The position numbers were made by a program, and so were the translations under genes. A stretch of DNA of 64,000 nt from Ascaphus truei (Eukaryota > Chordata > Amphibia > Anura > Ascaphidae), in assembly GCA_036426205.1 (NCBI GenBank), contig CM071568.1:49185301-49249300 (forward strand), read 5' to 3'. A model generated the notes under the pieces. It saw nothing but the letters and a program-made list of their open reading frames with translations. It was not told the origin of the DNA and did no database searches. Position 1 is the stretch's first letter; each line of letters starts with the position of its first letter. Positions 36,873-47,939 of the stretch are shown piece after piece.

Positions 36873-37554
36873 ATGTCTATCTGCAGGTTTTATACTGCTT
36901 TCAACTTTATGGGTCTCTCTCCTTTATATGCTCTCTTTTGACATCTGTGTTTGGGTCACTGAAGTACCTTCCAATTTATGTTTTTGATGTCATGTACTAT
37001 ATGTATAGTTTCATGTCTATAGGTCTTCTTTATTAAGTGCCCCGCACATTGGTATAGCATGCCTGTTATTCCCTACCATATTCTGTTTGTTTATTATCTT
37101 TAAAGGTTTATTAATTATTTTCCTTTATTGGCTCTTTGCTCAGTATCTCTTCAATACGACTGGCCGGTTGTAGATCACTATGGGTACTCTGTCCCCATGG
37201 TGGTCACATTATTTGAGGTATTGATCATATTATGGTTTGTTTTTATATGGTAGTGTAGTTTTCCTTGGGGTTGTCCTATTTCAATTTATTTTGCTTAGTC
37301 AGGCAGGGTTTCAGTCAGTTGTTTTTTGTTTTTCATCATATTTTGATTTAATAAATTACTATTATTATTTTGCATAATTTGTCTGAGTGCTTTTTAGAGG
37401 TTTCATTTTCTGTGTATCTATATTTACTTTATTTCTCTAGCACCGCCTAGCAGTTAATTTTTCTGTTATTTCTTTTCAGTTATTTTTCTGGTCAAGATAG
37501 GTTTAGACAATGCATTTACTTGTTGGTTGTTGATGCGGTATTCATTTTTGTGTC

Positions 37555-37632
37555 TGTTATATATATATAAAAATATATATACATACATACATACATATAC
37601 ATACATACATACATACATATATACACACACAT
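37555..37632. repeat. (AT)n/(ATAC)n microsatellite
   Basis: ATATATAA then ACATACATACAT repeats. Confidence 0.9.
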
Positions 37633-37756
37633 TGTGAGGGGATTGGGGCACACACACTTAAATAGTAAAGAGCAGACTACTGGATAGGCTGCTGCTATCA
37701 GAGTACCTATAGGAGGTACAAAGGGAAAGGTATGACCCCAAAATTATTTTATTGTC

Positions 37757-37793
37757 CCAACGTTTTGGCTACCCTCTGAAGCCTTTATCAAGG
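37757..37793 (-). ncRNA. Penelope-type terminus, hammerhead-like
   Basis: Minus: CCTTGATAAAGGCTTCAGAG then GGTAGCCAAAACGTTGG, with a GGCT/AGCC stem. Confidence 0.35.
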
Positions 37794-37951
37794 GCTCTTG
37801 AAGGACCCTGAGAGGTTCGAATGTTTGTAACAGATCAGCTACTTGTTGGGCCAATAAAAGGCATCATACCCTCTACTCCCTCTCTCTCCTTTCCCACAAC
37901 ATATTAGAAATCAAGATCCAGTACGTGAATACGAAGCTTCAACACCCTTAC

Positions 37952-38076
37952 CCTGCGGCTGGAGGACCAGAACTTGCGCTCGTGGTAGGTAGAGAGATAG
38001 ACTACATACATCATCCCGCTCGAGGCCGCCGCCAGACAACCGAAGAAAAGCTTGGCAAACCGCTGCAGTGCAACAT
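37952..38076 (-). CDS. DPY19L4: DPY19L4 coding exon 2
   Basis: Seen: acceptor TTTTCCAG ending at 38077, 125 bp of open frame (phase 1 in, phase 0 out), donor GTAAGG starting at 37951. The 41 codons contain [13 protein letters not shown], a hydrophobic segment [11 protein letters not shown] and the family signature YHERKFW. Known: DPY19 proteins have this first membrane helix followed by an ER-lumenal loop starting near the HERKFW motif. The match to DPY19L4 is close throughout, with most differences conservative. It lies 7.9 kb downstream of exon 1. Its reading frame is intact with no stop, so the gene looks functional. No later exon was recognised between here and base 1. Confidence 0.9.
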
Positions 38077-39092
38077 CTGGAAAAGCGGGAAGCAAATGTA
38101 TCATATCCGCTTTGTTTTCTCTATTCAGGGAGAATGACCTAATCCGCTTAAAAAAAATACATACAAAAGCCGTCACCCCCACACTACGGTGAGGCTGAAG
38201 TTAAAATGAATACAGTGGTATTTTGACAAGGTCCAGTGTATTTCTTATTGAAAATGTAATTGAACTTACAACAAAAGATCTTTTGATGCAAAGTTCAATG
38301 ACATTTTCAGTACTTCTATCCCAAAGTCCAGTGGAGTGACGTGTGTGACAGCTTCATTGTTTACGCCAAGATTATCCTTCAGCTGCTCTATGGGTCAACG
38401 TGCCCCCCGCAGGATCACATGGCTCTGTTAGTACTCCTCTCGCCTTCTATTAGTCACAGACAATATATAGTCAGATACTGGTAAGCAACAGACCGAAGAA
38501 GGGCCAGTAGACCAGTGAGGTCCCCTATATAACAACACTCAATCACACTACTTAGTTAAATAGTGTAATGTACCCAAAATAGGGAAGGGCAGAGCTCGGA
38601 ACATCCAAAAAGTGTAATGATATGATAAGTAATATAAAAACAATTTTTATTTATTAATATAAAGTTTAAATATTGGGTGTTAAAAAGACTCCAGGGTGCA
38701 AAAAAATGGAAGCTCACAATAGTACATATCGTATTTCCAATGGTGGCACCTTTAAAGTTAGGGGGTTTACTAATTGTCAAACAAGTTTTGGTATATAGAG
38801 ATATATACATATGGCCCCAGCACGCAACAATAGAAGCAATGAACAATAGTCAATTGGAATAAGTCAAAAGTGTATTTGAAAAATTATTTAAGCAGCTTTA
38901 CATGGAACCCAATAGCAGGGTATGGAGACAACCTCTCCTGTAGAGGCAACCACACCAAGGAGAGAGAGGGGTGGGGGGGTGGGGGGGTGGGAACAAGGGG
39001 AAAAGAATAAAAACACAAAAGGGGGAGAAAACAATATATACGTACAATATACGTAATGGATGAGGGTAATAAAATAATAGGGGGGCAACATT

Positions 39093-39126
39093 AACGTTTT
39101 GGGGCCATAAACGCCCCTTCTTCAAG
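39093..39126 (-). ncRNA. Penelope-type terminus, hammerhead-like
   Basis: Minus: CTTGAAGAAGGGGCGTTTAT then GGCCCCAAAACGTT. Perfect GGGGC/GCCCC stem. Confidence 0.4.
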
Positions 39127-39424
39127 GCCGTTCCCACAGATGTAATATATCTGTGGTACTTCCCTAATTACCCCACCTCCACTCAAATATATCTCAATGG
39201 AAACAGCCCAGGAAGAGCACAATATGCTAATACAAAAGAAAACATGGTTCTAAGCACCTAAAGCCAGTCCTTTCTGAGGAATCACTGGCAAGCCACCTAT
39301 TGGCATACACCAAACTATAGCTAGTGAAAGCCCAAGCATCAGGCAGCTAGAGGTAGCGAAAGCCCAAGCATCAGACAGCTAGAGGTAGACAAAATGTAGA
39401 CAAACTGCAGTATACAAATCCTCT

Positions 39425-39640
39425 GCTGTAATAGGCGTCAGTGTGTCTCCTGGGGTGGTCTGCAACCTGCGGTCTCCAGTATGTAGGGCGTACTATGCGC
39501 CCTCTTAGTTTGAGATTTCTGGAGCATAGAAGTGCGATTCATGGTACTTTGTCTCACAGTGTACTTCAAAACATGTTCTATGTCAAAATACAAATATGGA
39601 GGGTTTTAGGATTATGGGATTCTAGCACCATGGTCTAATT
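39425..39640 (+). pseudogene. Penelope-like GIY-YIG fragment
   Basis: Residues CGLQYVGRTMRPLSLRFLEH match the GIY-YIG core with its Arg, followed by HSVLQNM and a decayed WRVLGLWD stretch equivalent to the family's GIE region. The upstream RT is missing. In DPY19L4 intron 1. Confidence 0.7.
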
Positions 39641-40122
39641 AGGTAATCTGGGATTCTTCTCCCTCCATTCCTGCATTTTTTTTTTACTATTACTTGCCCT
39701 TTTTAAGGTCCACCCCTGGTGATCTGGTGTTATTTTAAAAAAGGGTAACATTTCTTAACATTATTAATAGATAGATATATAGAGAGAGATAGAGATATAG
39801 AGATATATGAAGCGCATGCTCCATAGTGAAAAAGGTACAGTACATGGAATAAGTTTAATGGAGGGGTAATAGATGCACTCACAAGGAGCGAGTTTTCACA
39901 AGCATCATGAGATAAAATCTCAGGTCACCAAGACGGGATGTGCAATGCAGAGTGAAGGTAATATCGATGTGCTGGAGTCCTTGAAAGTTTCATCTTACAG
40001 GAAGCAGCTGCTGTGTTTTCCACATCCTCACAGCACAAACAGGCTGCCAAATGGCTGCCAAATGCTGACTTGTCAACCTCAATGCGTCTCTGTGTCGATT
40101 TGGGTGACGTCACGCACGAGCC

Positions 40123-40160
40123 CTACGCGTTTCATCGCTAGGATGCAACTTTATTAGGTG
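40123..40160 (-). ncRNA. Penelope-type terminus, degraded hammerhead-like
   Basis: Minus: CTAATAAAGTTGCATCCTAG then CGATGAAACGCGTAGGG. The ACGCGT end matches 12003-12037. Confidence 0.3.
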
Positions 40161-40519
40161 GTAATAAAATGTCCAATAGGGTGCTCTTAAATGGTCAGTG
40201 GTTACTATGGTAACGTTAAAAAGGCTTTCCTCTATTTAAAAAGGCAAGTGTGCCTGTTAAGCTGTTAGTTAAATCACATACACAAGAGTTTTCCTTGACA
40301 AATGGAAAAAATATATAATGAAGGAACATATTTATATAACGATGACAAAAAAAGGTACATGCCACCACTTTAACAGTTGGATGAATACATTTTGGTTTCA
40401 TTAACTCTTAGAGTGATGAAATGTAAATATAACAATCATATGAACTTGCAAGGGGATAAATCAGGGCTGCCGACAGGGGAACGGGGAGGGACAACTGTCC
40501 CTCACCCAGCTGCCCCAGT

Positions 40520-40975
40520 GTAGGCCTACCACCACGTGCGCAGGTAGTGGGGGGGAGAGGTGGGGAGGTTGTGTGTTGGGGTGGTGAGGGAGGGGGAGGT
40601 GGTGAGAGGGAGAGAGAGGGGGGGAGAGAGAGACGGGGGGAGAGAGAGACGGGGGGGAGAGAGACCGGAGAAAGGGTGATGTGAGAGAGGAGAAGGGAGG
40701 GGGTGATGTGAGAGAGGAGAAGGGAGGGGGTGATGTGAGAGAGGAGAAGGGAGGGGGGTGATGTGAGAGAAGGGAGGGTGGGTTATGTGAGGGAAGAGAA
40801 GGGAGGGGGGTGATGTGAGAGAGGAGAAGGGGGGGGGGGGAGGGGGGGAGAGGGGAGCGGGGTGGTGTGAGAGGGGAGAAGGGAAGGGGAGTTGTGAAAG
40901 AGGAAGGGAGGGGTGGGGATGTGGGAGAGAGAGGGAGATGGGGGTGGGTGGGATGGAAGAGAGGGAAAGGCATGA
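40520..40975 (+). repeat. GGGAGA/GATGTGAGAGAGGAGAA array
   Basis: Purine-only (GGGAGAGA)n followed by a tandem of about 30 bp (GGGTGATGTGAGAGAGGAGAAGGGAG) repeated several times. It abuts the L2 remnant. Open frames on either strand here are low-complexity artefacts. Confidence 0.85.
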
Positions 40976-42304
40976 GGTAGGGAGTGTGAAAGGGTTTAGA
41001 CGGGAGAATGTTTTAGATACAAAAGGGTACTCCCTGTTATCCTTCAGCAGAACGCAAGAGTCAGGCAGGTGTATAGCGAGAAATTTGGGCAGAGATGTAA
41101 GGAGGGGCAGAAGCGTATATAGCCTTAAAAGTGAGGAGAAGTTTGTAAGAAGTGGAGCGGTGAGTGAGTAGATGAGTTTAACAGCAGCATTTTTGATGGA
41201 TTGGAGTTGGGATAGGCAGACAAGGGGAATACTAACTAAGAGAAGTTGCAATAATTGATGTGGGACATGATGAGCGAGTGGATTACGATTTTAGTTGCAT
41301 CATGAGTGAGGAAAAGTGCGTATCTTGGAGATATTGCAGAGGTGGGGAGAGATGACAGGACTTCGTGAGGGACTGAATGTGAGGAATGAATGAGAGATCA
41401 GAGTCAAAATTGACCCTAGTCAGCGGGCTTGAGAAGATTGTGGTGTTATTAACAGTGAGGGAGATGTAGCAGTGGAAGGGGGAAAAGTATATGAATTCTC
41501 TTTTGGGCATGTTTAGCTTCAGGTAGCGGTGAGACATCCAGCAGGAGATTTGAGGGAGACTCTTGAAGACACAGGGCAGGAGAGAGGGGGAGGGGTTAGG
41601 GAACGAGAGATAGATTTGGGTGTTTCATCGGCATAAAGATGATATTGAAAGGCAAAAGATTGTATTAGTTCCCCCAAGAGAAGGTGTAGAGTACGAAGAC
41701 CAGAGGGCCAAGGACAGAACCTTGTGGGACCTAACAGAGAGGGAGTGAATAGGAGGAGACACCAGAGAAGGGAACACTGAAGGAGCGGTTGGAAAGGTAG
41801 GACGTGAGCCAAGGAGAAGGCTGTGTCGCAGGCGCCAATGGAGTAGAGAATATTTAGGAGATGGGGGTGATCAACAGTGTCGAAGGCACCAGAGAGATAC
41901 AGGAGAATTAGTATGGAGAAATTACCCTTAGATTTAACTGTGAGTAGGTCATTGGCTACTTTTGTTAGTGCTGTCTCTGTGGAGTGTAGAGGACAGAAAC
42001 CAAATTCTATAGAGTCAAGGAGGGAGTTCGAGGAGAGAAAGAGAAAGTGAATGGGGCGGTTGTGTACAAGTCGCGGTAGTTGAAGAGGGAGGTTAGGGTC
42101 AAAGGAGGGTTTCTTTAGAATGGGCGTGATGAGTGCATGTTTGAAAGAAGATCGGAATGTGCCAGAGGTGAGAGAGAGGTTAAAAACGTGAGTTGGGGTG
42201 GGGTTAAATGTGCCAGAGAGGGTGCAGAGGAGATATGAGGGAATAGGATGAAGGTGGAGGATTGTAGGGTGACATGATGAGAGAAGCACAGAGACCTCTA
42301 CCAT
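40976..42304 (-). pseudogene. decayed L2-clade LINE RT
   Basis: Minus strand, broken into three frames. 42304-41519 carries EFGFCPLHSTETALTKVAND, LSGAFDTVDH (motif A Asp) and YADET where YADD is expected. 41537-41283 holds the DSDLSFIPHIQ block. 41251-40980 holds LQSIKNAAVKLI and FVSKTFSRLNPFT. The altered catalytic box and several frameshifts make it inactive. The 3' end is replaced by or fused to a purine-rich array. Confidence 0.85.
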
Positions 42305-42718
42305 ATAGAGAAATGCTATATACTCTTATAACACAAAAGGTTCAATCCCAGATATTCTTCAATGGGATTCCGAGGCCCATTTAAATACACTTTAATGCTG
42401 AGTTTTTTGTACAAAGACCCAATTATCACGTTGCATTTTTTAGATTGCAAACTATATTTCAGAGAAAATGGCAGACATTTCTTCCACTCGGGAAACAAGG
42501 TCTTTACGGCCTAGTGATTAAATGAGGGAAGTATGCTTTAGTAGAGCAATATATAATAATACTAATAATAATAATATGAAAGAAAAAGGAAGATTGCACT
42601 GCATGGTTTTTTTTTAATTTTAGAGTATTTTGCTTTTTAAGTCTCACAGAAACCTTCTAGGTATTTCAGATTTAAATCTGTTTAATTATTGTCGTGGAAA
42701 AACTCAGTCCCACACTTA

Positions 42719-43057
42719 GGCCTCGGGCATAGACACTTCGCCCGTGCGGAGGCGCGCTGAGGCTCAGGGAAAGCAGTGCTTTCCCTGGCCTTAGAGCGCG
42801 CGCCGTCCGTGGGCGTGTCTGGGGGCGGGCCGGTGACGTCACGGAGCTGGTTCGCCCTCATTGGGCGAACCGCTCACGTGACCGGCCCTGCGCTCCGGCG
42901 AGCGCCAAATCTAAAATTTTGCTAAGACACGCGCTTCCGCACGCTTGCGGAAGCGTGCGCGAGCCCCTGCTAAAGCTGCTCTCATTGCGGCTGCAGGGGC
43001 TCAGTGCCGAGCGTGAGCGCGCCTCAGCGCGGGTCAGCGCTTATCCTGGACGCAGCC
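42719..43057. repeat. Harbinger-type MITE, copy E
   Basis: 339 bp, starts GGCCTCGGGC, ends GACGCAGCC, perfect TTA duplication. Hairpin core GGTTCGCCCTCATTGGGCGAACC-type at about 42850-42872. In DPY19L4 intron 1. Confidence 0.65.
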
Positions 43058-43060
43058 TTA

Positions 43061-44558
43061 TTCTTTTCAGACAAAAACAATCTGTTGAAAAACTTTATTG
43101 CAGCAGCAGCTGCTTGCAAGAGTACATTCACATAGATCAGACCCATGTCTTGATTCTTTTAACATAAATGAACTGAACTATAGGCTCTAAGTAAGCCATC
43201 ACATACCAGAAGAAGGGGCGGGCATATTTAATATCACAATGTCAGCACTTATGACTTCATTGGACATCTTACTTTTCTTTATCTTGTTTTTCTTGCAGTT
43301 ACTTGGTTATACATTTTGCAATATATTTTAGCAGATTAAGCAAAAAGAAAACTCGTGCTAAGCTACCTCATCTTTCTCAAGGCCGACAGCTGGTACATCT
43401 CTCTCACTGACTCTACAAGGGGGGGTTAATAGATAAGACAAGCGGCTCAGCTAAACAAAGAAATTACAGTTTCAGCATTAAGGAAAGTTTGAAGGGACAA
43501 ATGTGTTTTGCACGTACACCTACACAATTTCACTTAACTCATAATGCAATGAAACACAAAGCATGACACTTATAGTTATGGGAAACAAAAGCCTGGTTAT
43601 AGCTATGCATATAAATAATGTGAAAATATTATTCTTCCATATTATTAACGTGGGTGATTTTTGGTTCCCACTATAAATTGACTGCAGTTACAATAAAACA
43701 AAAACTTCCTACTGACATTACATGCCCCCCCCCCCCCCTTTACATGAAAGTTACTTACGCTCCATCGCACTTTTTGTATTGATTTAATTGAAGTGACATG
43801 ACATTATTCTTTAACGTGAGTAGGGCCGGTGAAATGAATGATGGCTTTATTGTGTGTAACAGACCACAATAATAACCAAAAGCAAAGTGTTCTCGAAGAA
43901 GACTAATTAGGGATACTGCCAACCATTCGGCTCCCAGGAATTTCTAAAGCGGATCATGCTGGATAATTGCAGTTCAGACGTCTCCTGTTCGGTGGACACT
44001 TCTTCAGCTAATTGTGCTACACAAAGAGCAGTCTGTGCCTTCCGTGCACATGTAGAACAGGACGGTGCAATATGAGATGCTTATACGTGATTGTCTCATG
44101 TAATATGAGAGACACGGTTACTCGCTTTCTCCTTATGTTACAAATTGGAGAAAAAATATATATATATATCCCGAGTTTAAGTAGATGGTGGACACAAAAT
44201 AAGTTATGGCGAGTAAAAATTTTTTTACAAAACCCCTCAACCGTACCAAGTATAGCAAATAAAAATACCACTTGTGAGCACATTCACATGTCTCAAACAG
44301 GTCTGCCACCCTGTCTTTCGTCAATAATTAATAATACTTATTATCTCTTAGCATACAGTGTTTCCACTGCAGCTAGGGATTCTGGGAAATTACATGCAAA
44401 TGAGCTCACATTGTCACCTTTTGCTTCAAATCCATTTTGACATGGAACCCGAAGTAGATGGTGTCACAAACGGGGAAAAAAAAAAAAAAAAATCACACAA
44501 CACACATCTTCCTAGTCATAACCTCATAATGTTTGGTTTACAGTCTATTTCCAATTTC
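43061..44558. other. nothing recognised
   Basis: AT-rich, part of DPY19L4 intron 1. A C-run at 43726-43739. Confidence 0.5.
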
Positions 44559-44769
44559 ATATGTATGTGGGTGGTCTGAACCCTACCCTTGGAGAGAAGG
44601 TAGAGGGCAAAGATGCACTCACCTACCACAGAAATAATCCAATATATATTCATTTTTCAAATGAATATATATTGGATTATTTCTGTGGTAGGCGAGTGCG
44701 TTAAGGGGGCTTTTTCTTTGCCCACTCCCTTCTTTCTAAGGGTAGGGTTCAGACCACCCACATACATAT
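44559..44769. repeat. long palindrome, probably Penelope-derived
   Basis: Arms 44559-44655 and 44657-44769 are nearly perfect inverted copies. The central 60 bp is almost exact (AATAATCCAATATATATTCA and complement). The right arm has a small extra AAAAAGCCCCC insertion. Confidence 0.85.
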
Positions 44770-45359
44770 CTTGTTTCCTTAGTGCACCCACCACATATTA
44801 CGCACGGAGGCTGAGCGGGTTTCTCCCTTTACGCTACTGTTCCAACTTCATATTGAAGAATCAGCAACCAACGTGAAAGGGACGCGTCCAAAAGGACAAA
44901 CCGGAAGTCCTTGAATGGGTTGCTGACTCTGTACTTCATTTACCCATCAGGCAGCTTTACAAACTACAGAACAGGCAAAAGCTTCGGGGGGAAATCCCTG
45001 AATATGACCCACTTATTCATTTGCATACCACATCCTGAATCTTGCACTTATACAGCTAACACAATGTATGTTTCAGTGGAACTGGCCGACAGAGACAAGA
45101 TCCGCTCAAGTGAGAGAGACATGTGGTTTCAGTCTAGTGGTTTCTGCCTTTGCTATCATTAGTACGCTTTGTACGGTGCAGGGCTGCGTACATCTTTTCG
45201 AACCACGTTTTCGCTTCCAGTTTGCAATGCGTCCGAGACTAAACAGCTGTGAGTCACAAATACAGATCAGGCCATTCTCATTTTTTTTGTTGGACTATTT
45301 GACAACAGTAAGAAAAAAAAAAAAACAAACTAAAAAAACAGGCAATATTTGTGACAGCG

Positions 45360-45447
45360 GGATATCAGCGGGATACCAGATGGATATCAGCTGGATACCA
45401 GCAGGATATCAGCAGGATACCAGCAGGATATCAGCAGGATATCAGCA
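45360..45447 (+). repeat. 11-bp minisatellite, eight units
   Basis: GGATATCAGCA/GGATACCAGCA, eight units of exactly 11 bp, ATATC and ATACC forms largely alternating. Confidence 0.95.
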
Positions 45448-45676
45448 GGTGCCCTTTAACATGATTCAGCGCATTGAGCTTAGGTGCCTTCTCGGTATAA
45501 GCGATTTATCAGTCTGCAGAAACCTTCAGAGTGGTCCGTGGATTCCTTAAAGACTCATTATGACCGTTGTTACAGGCTATTCAATGAATGCATTCACATT
45601 TCTGACTAACAGCTGACACAGCGGTTTTATTGATCAGCCGCTGCGCTGCAAAACGGAGGCAAAGACTGCACTAGAC

Positions 45677-45828
45677 CAGGGGAGCTCAACTACAGTAAAA
45701 AAGACCCCAACAGGTCAGGTTTTAAGTCGAAGACTGAGCCACTGATTGAGCCACCTGGGCTGAAGCTGGGATATCCTTAAAACCTGACCTGTTGGGGGGA
45801 TCTTGAGGACTGATGTTGCCCACCCCTG
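45677..45828. repeat. hAT palindromic MITE, copy 4
   Basis: CAGGGGAGCTCAAC to TTGCCCACCCCTG, with imperfect 8-bp flanks CACTAGAC/ATCTAAAC. About 140 bp downstream of the DPY19L4 exon 1 donor. Confidence 0.65.
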
Positions 45829-45969
45829 ATCTAAACTTAGAAAATACAAAGTTGAATCGCTCTCCAAAAGGAATTATTTCCCTTTGGCAAATCTGGCGTT
45901 GTGTTTTTGCAGCTGTGACGAGTAACCCGTGACGTGGCTTACTCTCCCGACACCCCTAAAAGTACTCAC

Positions 45970-46102
45970 ACTTTGCAGATCTCCCCACTTTCCGCGTGTC
46001 TTTGGGCTTCTCCTCTGCTGCGGTCGCCTCTTTCTCGGAGGAGTTATTTGGTTTCCTTTGCCTCAACCCTTCCACGGTGGAACCTGGAGACAGGGCGGCC
46101 AT
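45970..46102 (-). CDS. DPY19L4: DPY19L4 coding exon 1 (start codon)
   Basis: Encodes the cytoplasmic N-terminus of a DPY19-family protein. The family are multi-pass ER proteins; DPY19L1 and DPY19L3 are tryptophan C-mannosyltransferases, and L4 is inferred from homology to be related. Seen: ATG at 46102-46100 in strong Kozak context (A at -3, G at +4), then 44 codons starting MAALSPGS, with the hallmark GLRQRK and a Lys/Glu-rich tail ending RSAK. The exon stops at a GTGAGT donor (45969-45964), leaving one base. That base plus the first two of exon 2 make a Tyr codon, giving [11 protein letters not shown] across the junction, which matches the family. An in-frame upstream ATG at 46138 is less likely to be used. 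Length and charge agree with the tetrapod N-terminus. The neighbour ESRP1 supports L4 over its paralogues. Confidence 0.88.
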
Positions 46103-46420
46103 TATTGCTGGGCAGGTCACACGCAACGCTGGAGGCAAAGGCTACTTTATTTATGCTACTTGTAAGCAGATTTAAATGTACTACTGGGCAGCCAGAATAC
46201 CAGTATTATTTCCATGAGATCTTGTTTGATGGATAGAGCCACAGGTGGACTGGGATAAGACAAGATGGCGGATGGCGAATGGACTGCTTCCAGGTTGCCC
46301 TGGCATACGCCCATTGCCTCCTTGTTCCAAGGTGGCTAAAGCCTGAACAAGTCTAAACTAGCAAGATGTGCCAAGAAATCAGCGATGGCAATATATAGAG
46401 CCCCGCTTCTTTACAGAACA
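46103..46420 (-). promoter_or_regulatory. DPY19L4: DPY19L4 5' UTR and probable promoter
   Basis: Sequence directly upstream of the start codon. Seen: a perfect YY1-type core AAGATGGCGG at 46262-46271 on the plus strand, about 160 bp from the ATG, followed by a second GATGGCG. No TATA box is placed convincingly. The transcription start cannot be set from sequence alone. YY1 sites close to start sites are common in vertebrate housekeeping promoters (established); use here is inferred. Confidence 0.4.
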
Positions 46421-46603
46421 AAGCACCCCAGGGTGCCAGGTAACCTCCCAGTACTGGAGTCCTATTTACTTACAGTACCTGTGTATGTTGGTGTTGTAAT
46501 TGTAATTGAATTGTCCGCACAACCCCCGTTCTAAATAAATGGTAATAAAATATAAAAAAGAAAAAACACCCAAAAGAAAGGGTGCTGCACATTTATCTTC
46601 AAA

Positions 46604-46716
46604 GCAGCAGCAGCAGCAGCAGCATGGTGCCATATAGTTCCTGCTGTAAGGTGCACTGAAAATAAGGGATGCTGTAAGGTGCACTGAAAATAAGGGATGC
46701 TGTAAGGTGCACTGAA
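46604..46716 (+). repeat. (GCA)n and 28-bp tandem upstream of DPY19L4
   Basis: (GCA)n at 46604-46623, then GCTGTAAGGTGCACTGAAAA..GGGAT repeated 2.6 times (46643-46716). About 500 bp upstream of the start codon. Confidence 0.9.
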
Positions 46717-47259
46717 TTTTTTTCTCCTTGGAGGTTGGGGGCTGGTGGCTGCTGTATACACAGGGAACATCCACCCCTTAAGTTGGATGACTGCCTGAAT
46801 TTGACTGCTTTATTGTGAGTAGTCATTTTTGAGCTTTGTTTGCACAAATTTATTCACAACAGTATTACACTATGTAGTGTTTCTTTATTTCATAACTACG
46901 AGACGAGCTCCCCTGATTTGTTGGAGGATCACCTGGTGCAAGACGAGTGGAACGGAACAGTCTTTATCAAGGGTTGCAGTTTGTTTCTAAGTTTCTTAAT
47001 TTTTTCTTTAGATCACTTGATTGTTATTATTATCACATTGCTTTATTATTTATACATATGTGGTTGAATTGTATATTGTCACATTTAGGGTGTGTTAGAG
47101 CGCTATTGTTAGTTTTTTTCACTTAGTCGGTGTATCTGCAAGGTTTTTGCCGGAGACATCAAAGCGAGGCTCAGTGAAGTAGATGAGCAGGACAGGTGAA
47201 CTTGCTATTCTGCGAATAGCATCCTCGAGGTCTTGAGGGACCAAAACCCTGCGGATGTG

Positions 47260-47420
47260 GAAGCTGACTTGGGTAAGCCTATTGAAGCGGAGTTATCAAT
47301 GGAGAAGACCCAAGGGCCTAGTACAGTATTGTTCTTTATGGGTACAGAAATGTATATGAGGGAAATGGTTTCTAGGTTGCCTTAAGAAAAATGCATCAAG
47401 GTAGGAGAACTAGTGATTCT
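47260..47420 (+). pseudogene. Ngaro-like RT thumb remnant
   Basis: Seen across one frame: EKTQGPST, then FMGTEMYMREMVSRLP and, after a stop, EKCIKVGEL. It matches the DIRS/Ngaro RT C-terminal signature (EKTEGP..FLGIELD..EMRLPEEK), with decayed residues. The catalytic palm is not present. Confidence 0.65.
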
Positions 47421-47479
47421 TCTGTAGGCGTTTGTCTAACTACAAAAGTGGAAAAGAATCCACAACATTTTATTAGAAT

Positions 47480-47935
47480 GACAAAGTCCTTGAAGGCAGA
47501 TTTTGGGTGTTTCGCAGTCCTTTTTGCAGAATGACAATGGCAGATCTTGTTGGCAAAAAGGATGAAATGTTGAATACAGAACTGGACTTGTTTACAGATG
47601 CGGCAGATTCATCAGGCTTTGGTGCCTTCTTTACAGGAGATTGGTTTGTTGCTGCACAGCCACAGAGTCGGGTTTTATGAGGAATTTTGGTGTTCCAATA
47701 ATAGTGGCAGTAGAAACTTGGGGGGGGGGGAGTTTTAAGGATAGGAAGGTGTTCTTCTGGTGAGATAACATGGATGCGAGTGATTAAGGCTGTCAGCAAG
47801 CTCTCTCCTGGTTATTAGGCTTTTGGTATTCTAATGTTTGGAATATCTGTTTCAGGGCTCGACATGTGCTGGGTGGGAAGAACTCCATTGCTGATGCGTT
47901 CTCATTTTCAGTAGTCAGAGTTTCGGAGGTTGTAT
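47480..47935 (+). pseudogene. Ngaro-like RNase H remnant
   Basis: Seen: ELDLFTDAADSSGFGAFFTG (47579-47638), the RNase H strand with the first catalytic Asp in the TDA motif, then stops. It ends RHVLGGKNSIADAFSF (about 47853-47900), equivalent to the family's RHVPG..N.IADALSR end. Known: this arrangement precedes the recombinase in DIRS-order elements. At least four stops or frameshifts. Confidence 0.75.
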
Positions 47936-47939
47936 CGAA

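Larger units (their letters stand above)
1..37951 (-). other. DPY19L4: DPY19L4 intron 2 (part) or downstream sequence
   Basis: Begins with donor GTAAGG after exon 2. A search by eye for later DPY19L4 peptides (such as the conserved LEREITF and YYSYYK stretches) found none. The whole span appears to be intron filled with repeats, with the next exon beyond the window. A short divergent exon could have been missed. Confidence 0.6.
38077..45969 (-). other. DPY19L4: DPY19L4 intron 1
   Basis: Lies between the exon 1 donor GTGAGT and the exon 2 acceptor CAG. It holds Penelope-like fragments, a decayed L2, a Harbinger-type MITE, a large palindrome, an 11-bp minisatellite and a hAT MITE, listed separately. 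Nothing else coding was recognised. Confidence 0.85.

Noticed and set aside
40461..40973. Pro/Ser-rich 170-codon frame
   Set aside because: Translation of the GGGAGA array next to the L2 remnant.
46930..46980. Penelope-type terminus (TCTTTATCAAGGG)
   Set aside because: Only one box is present; no stem or GAAAC box.
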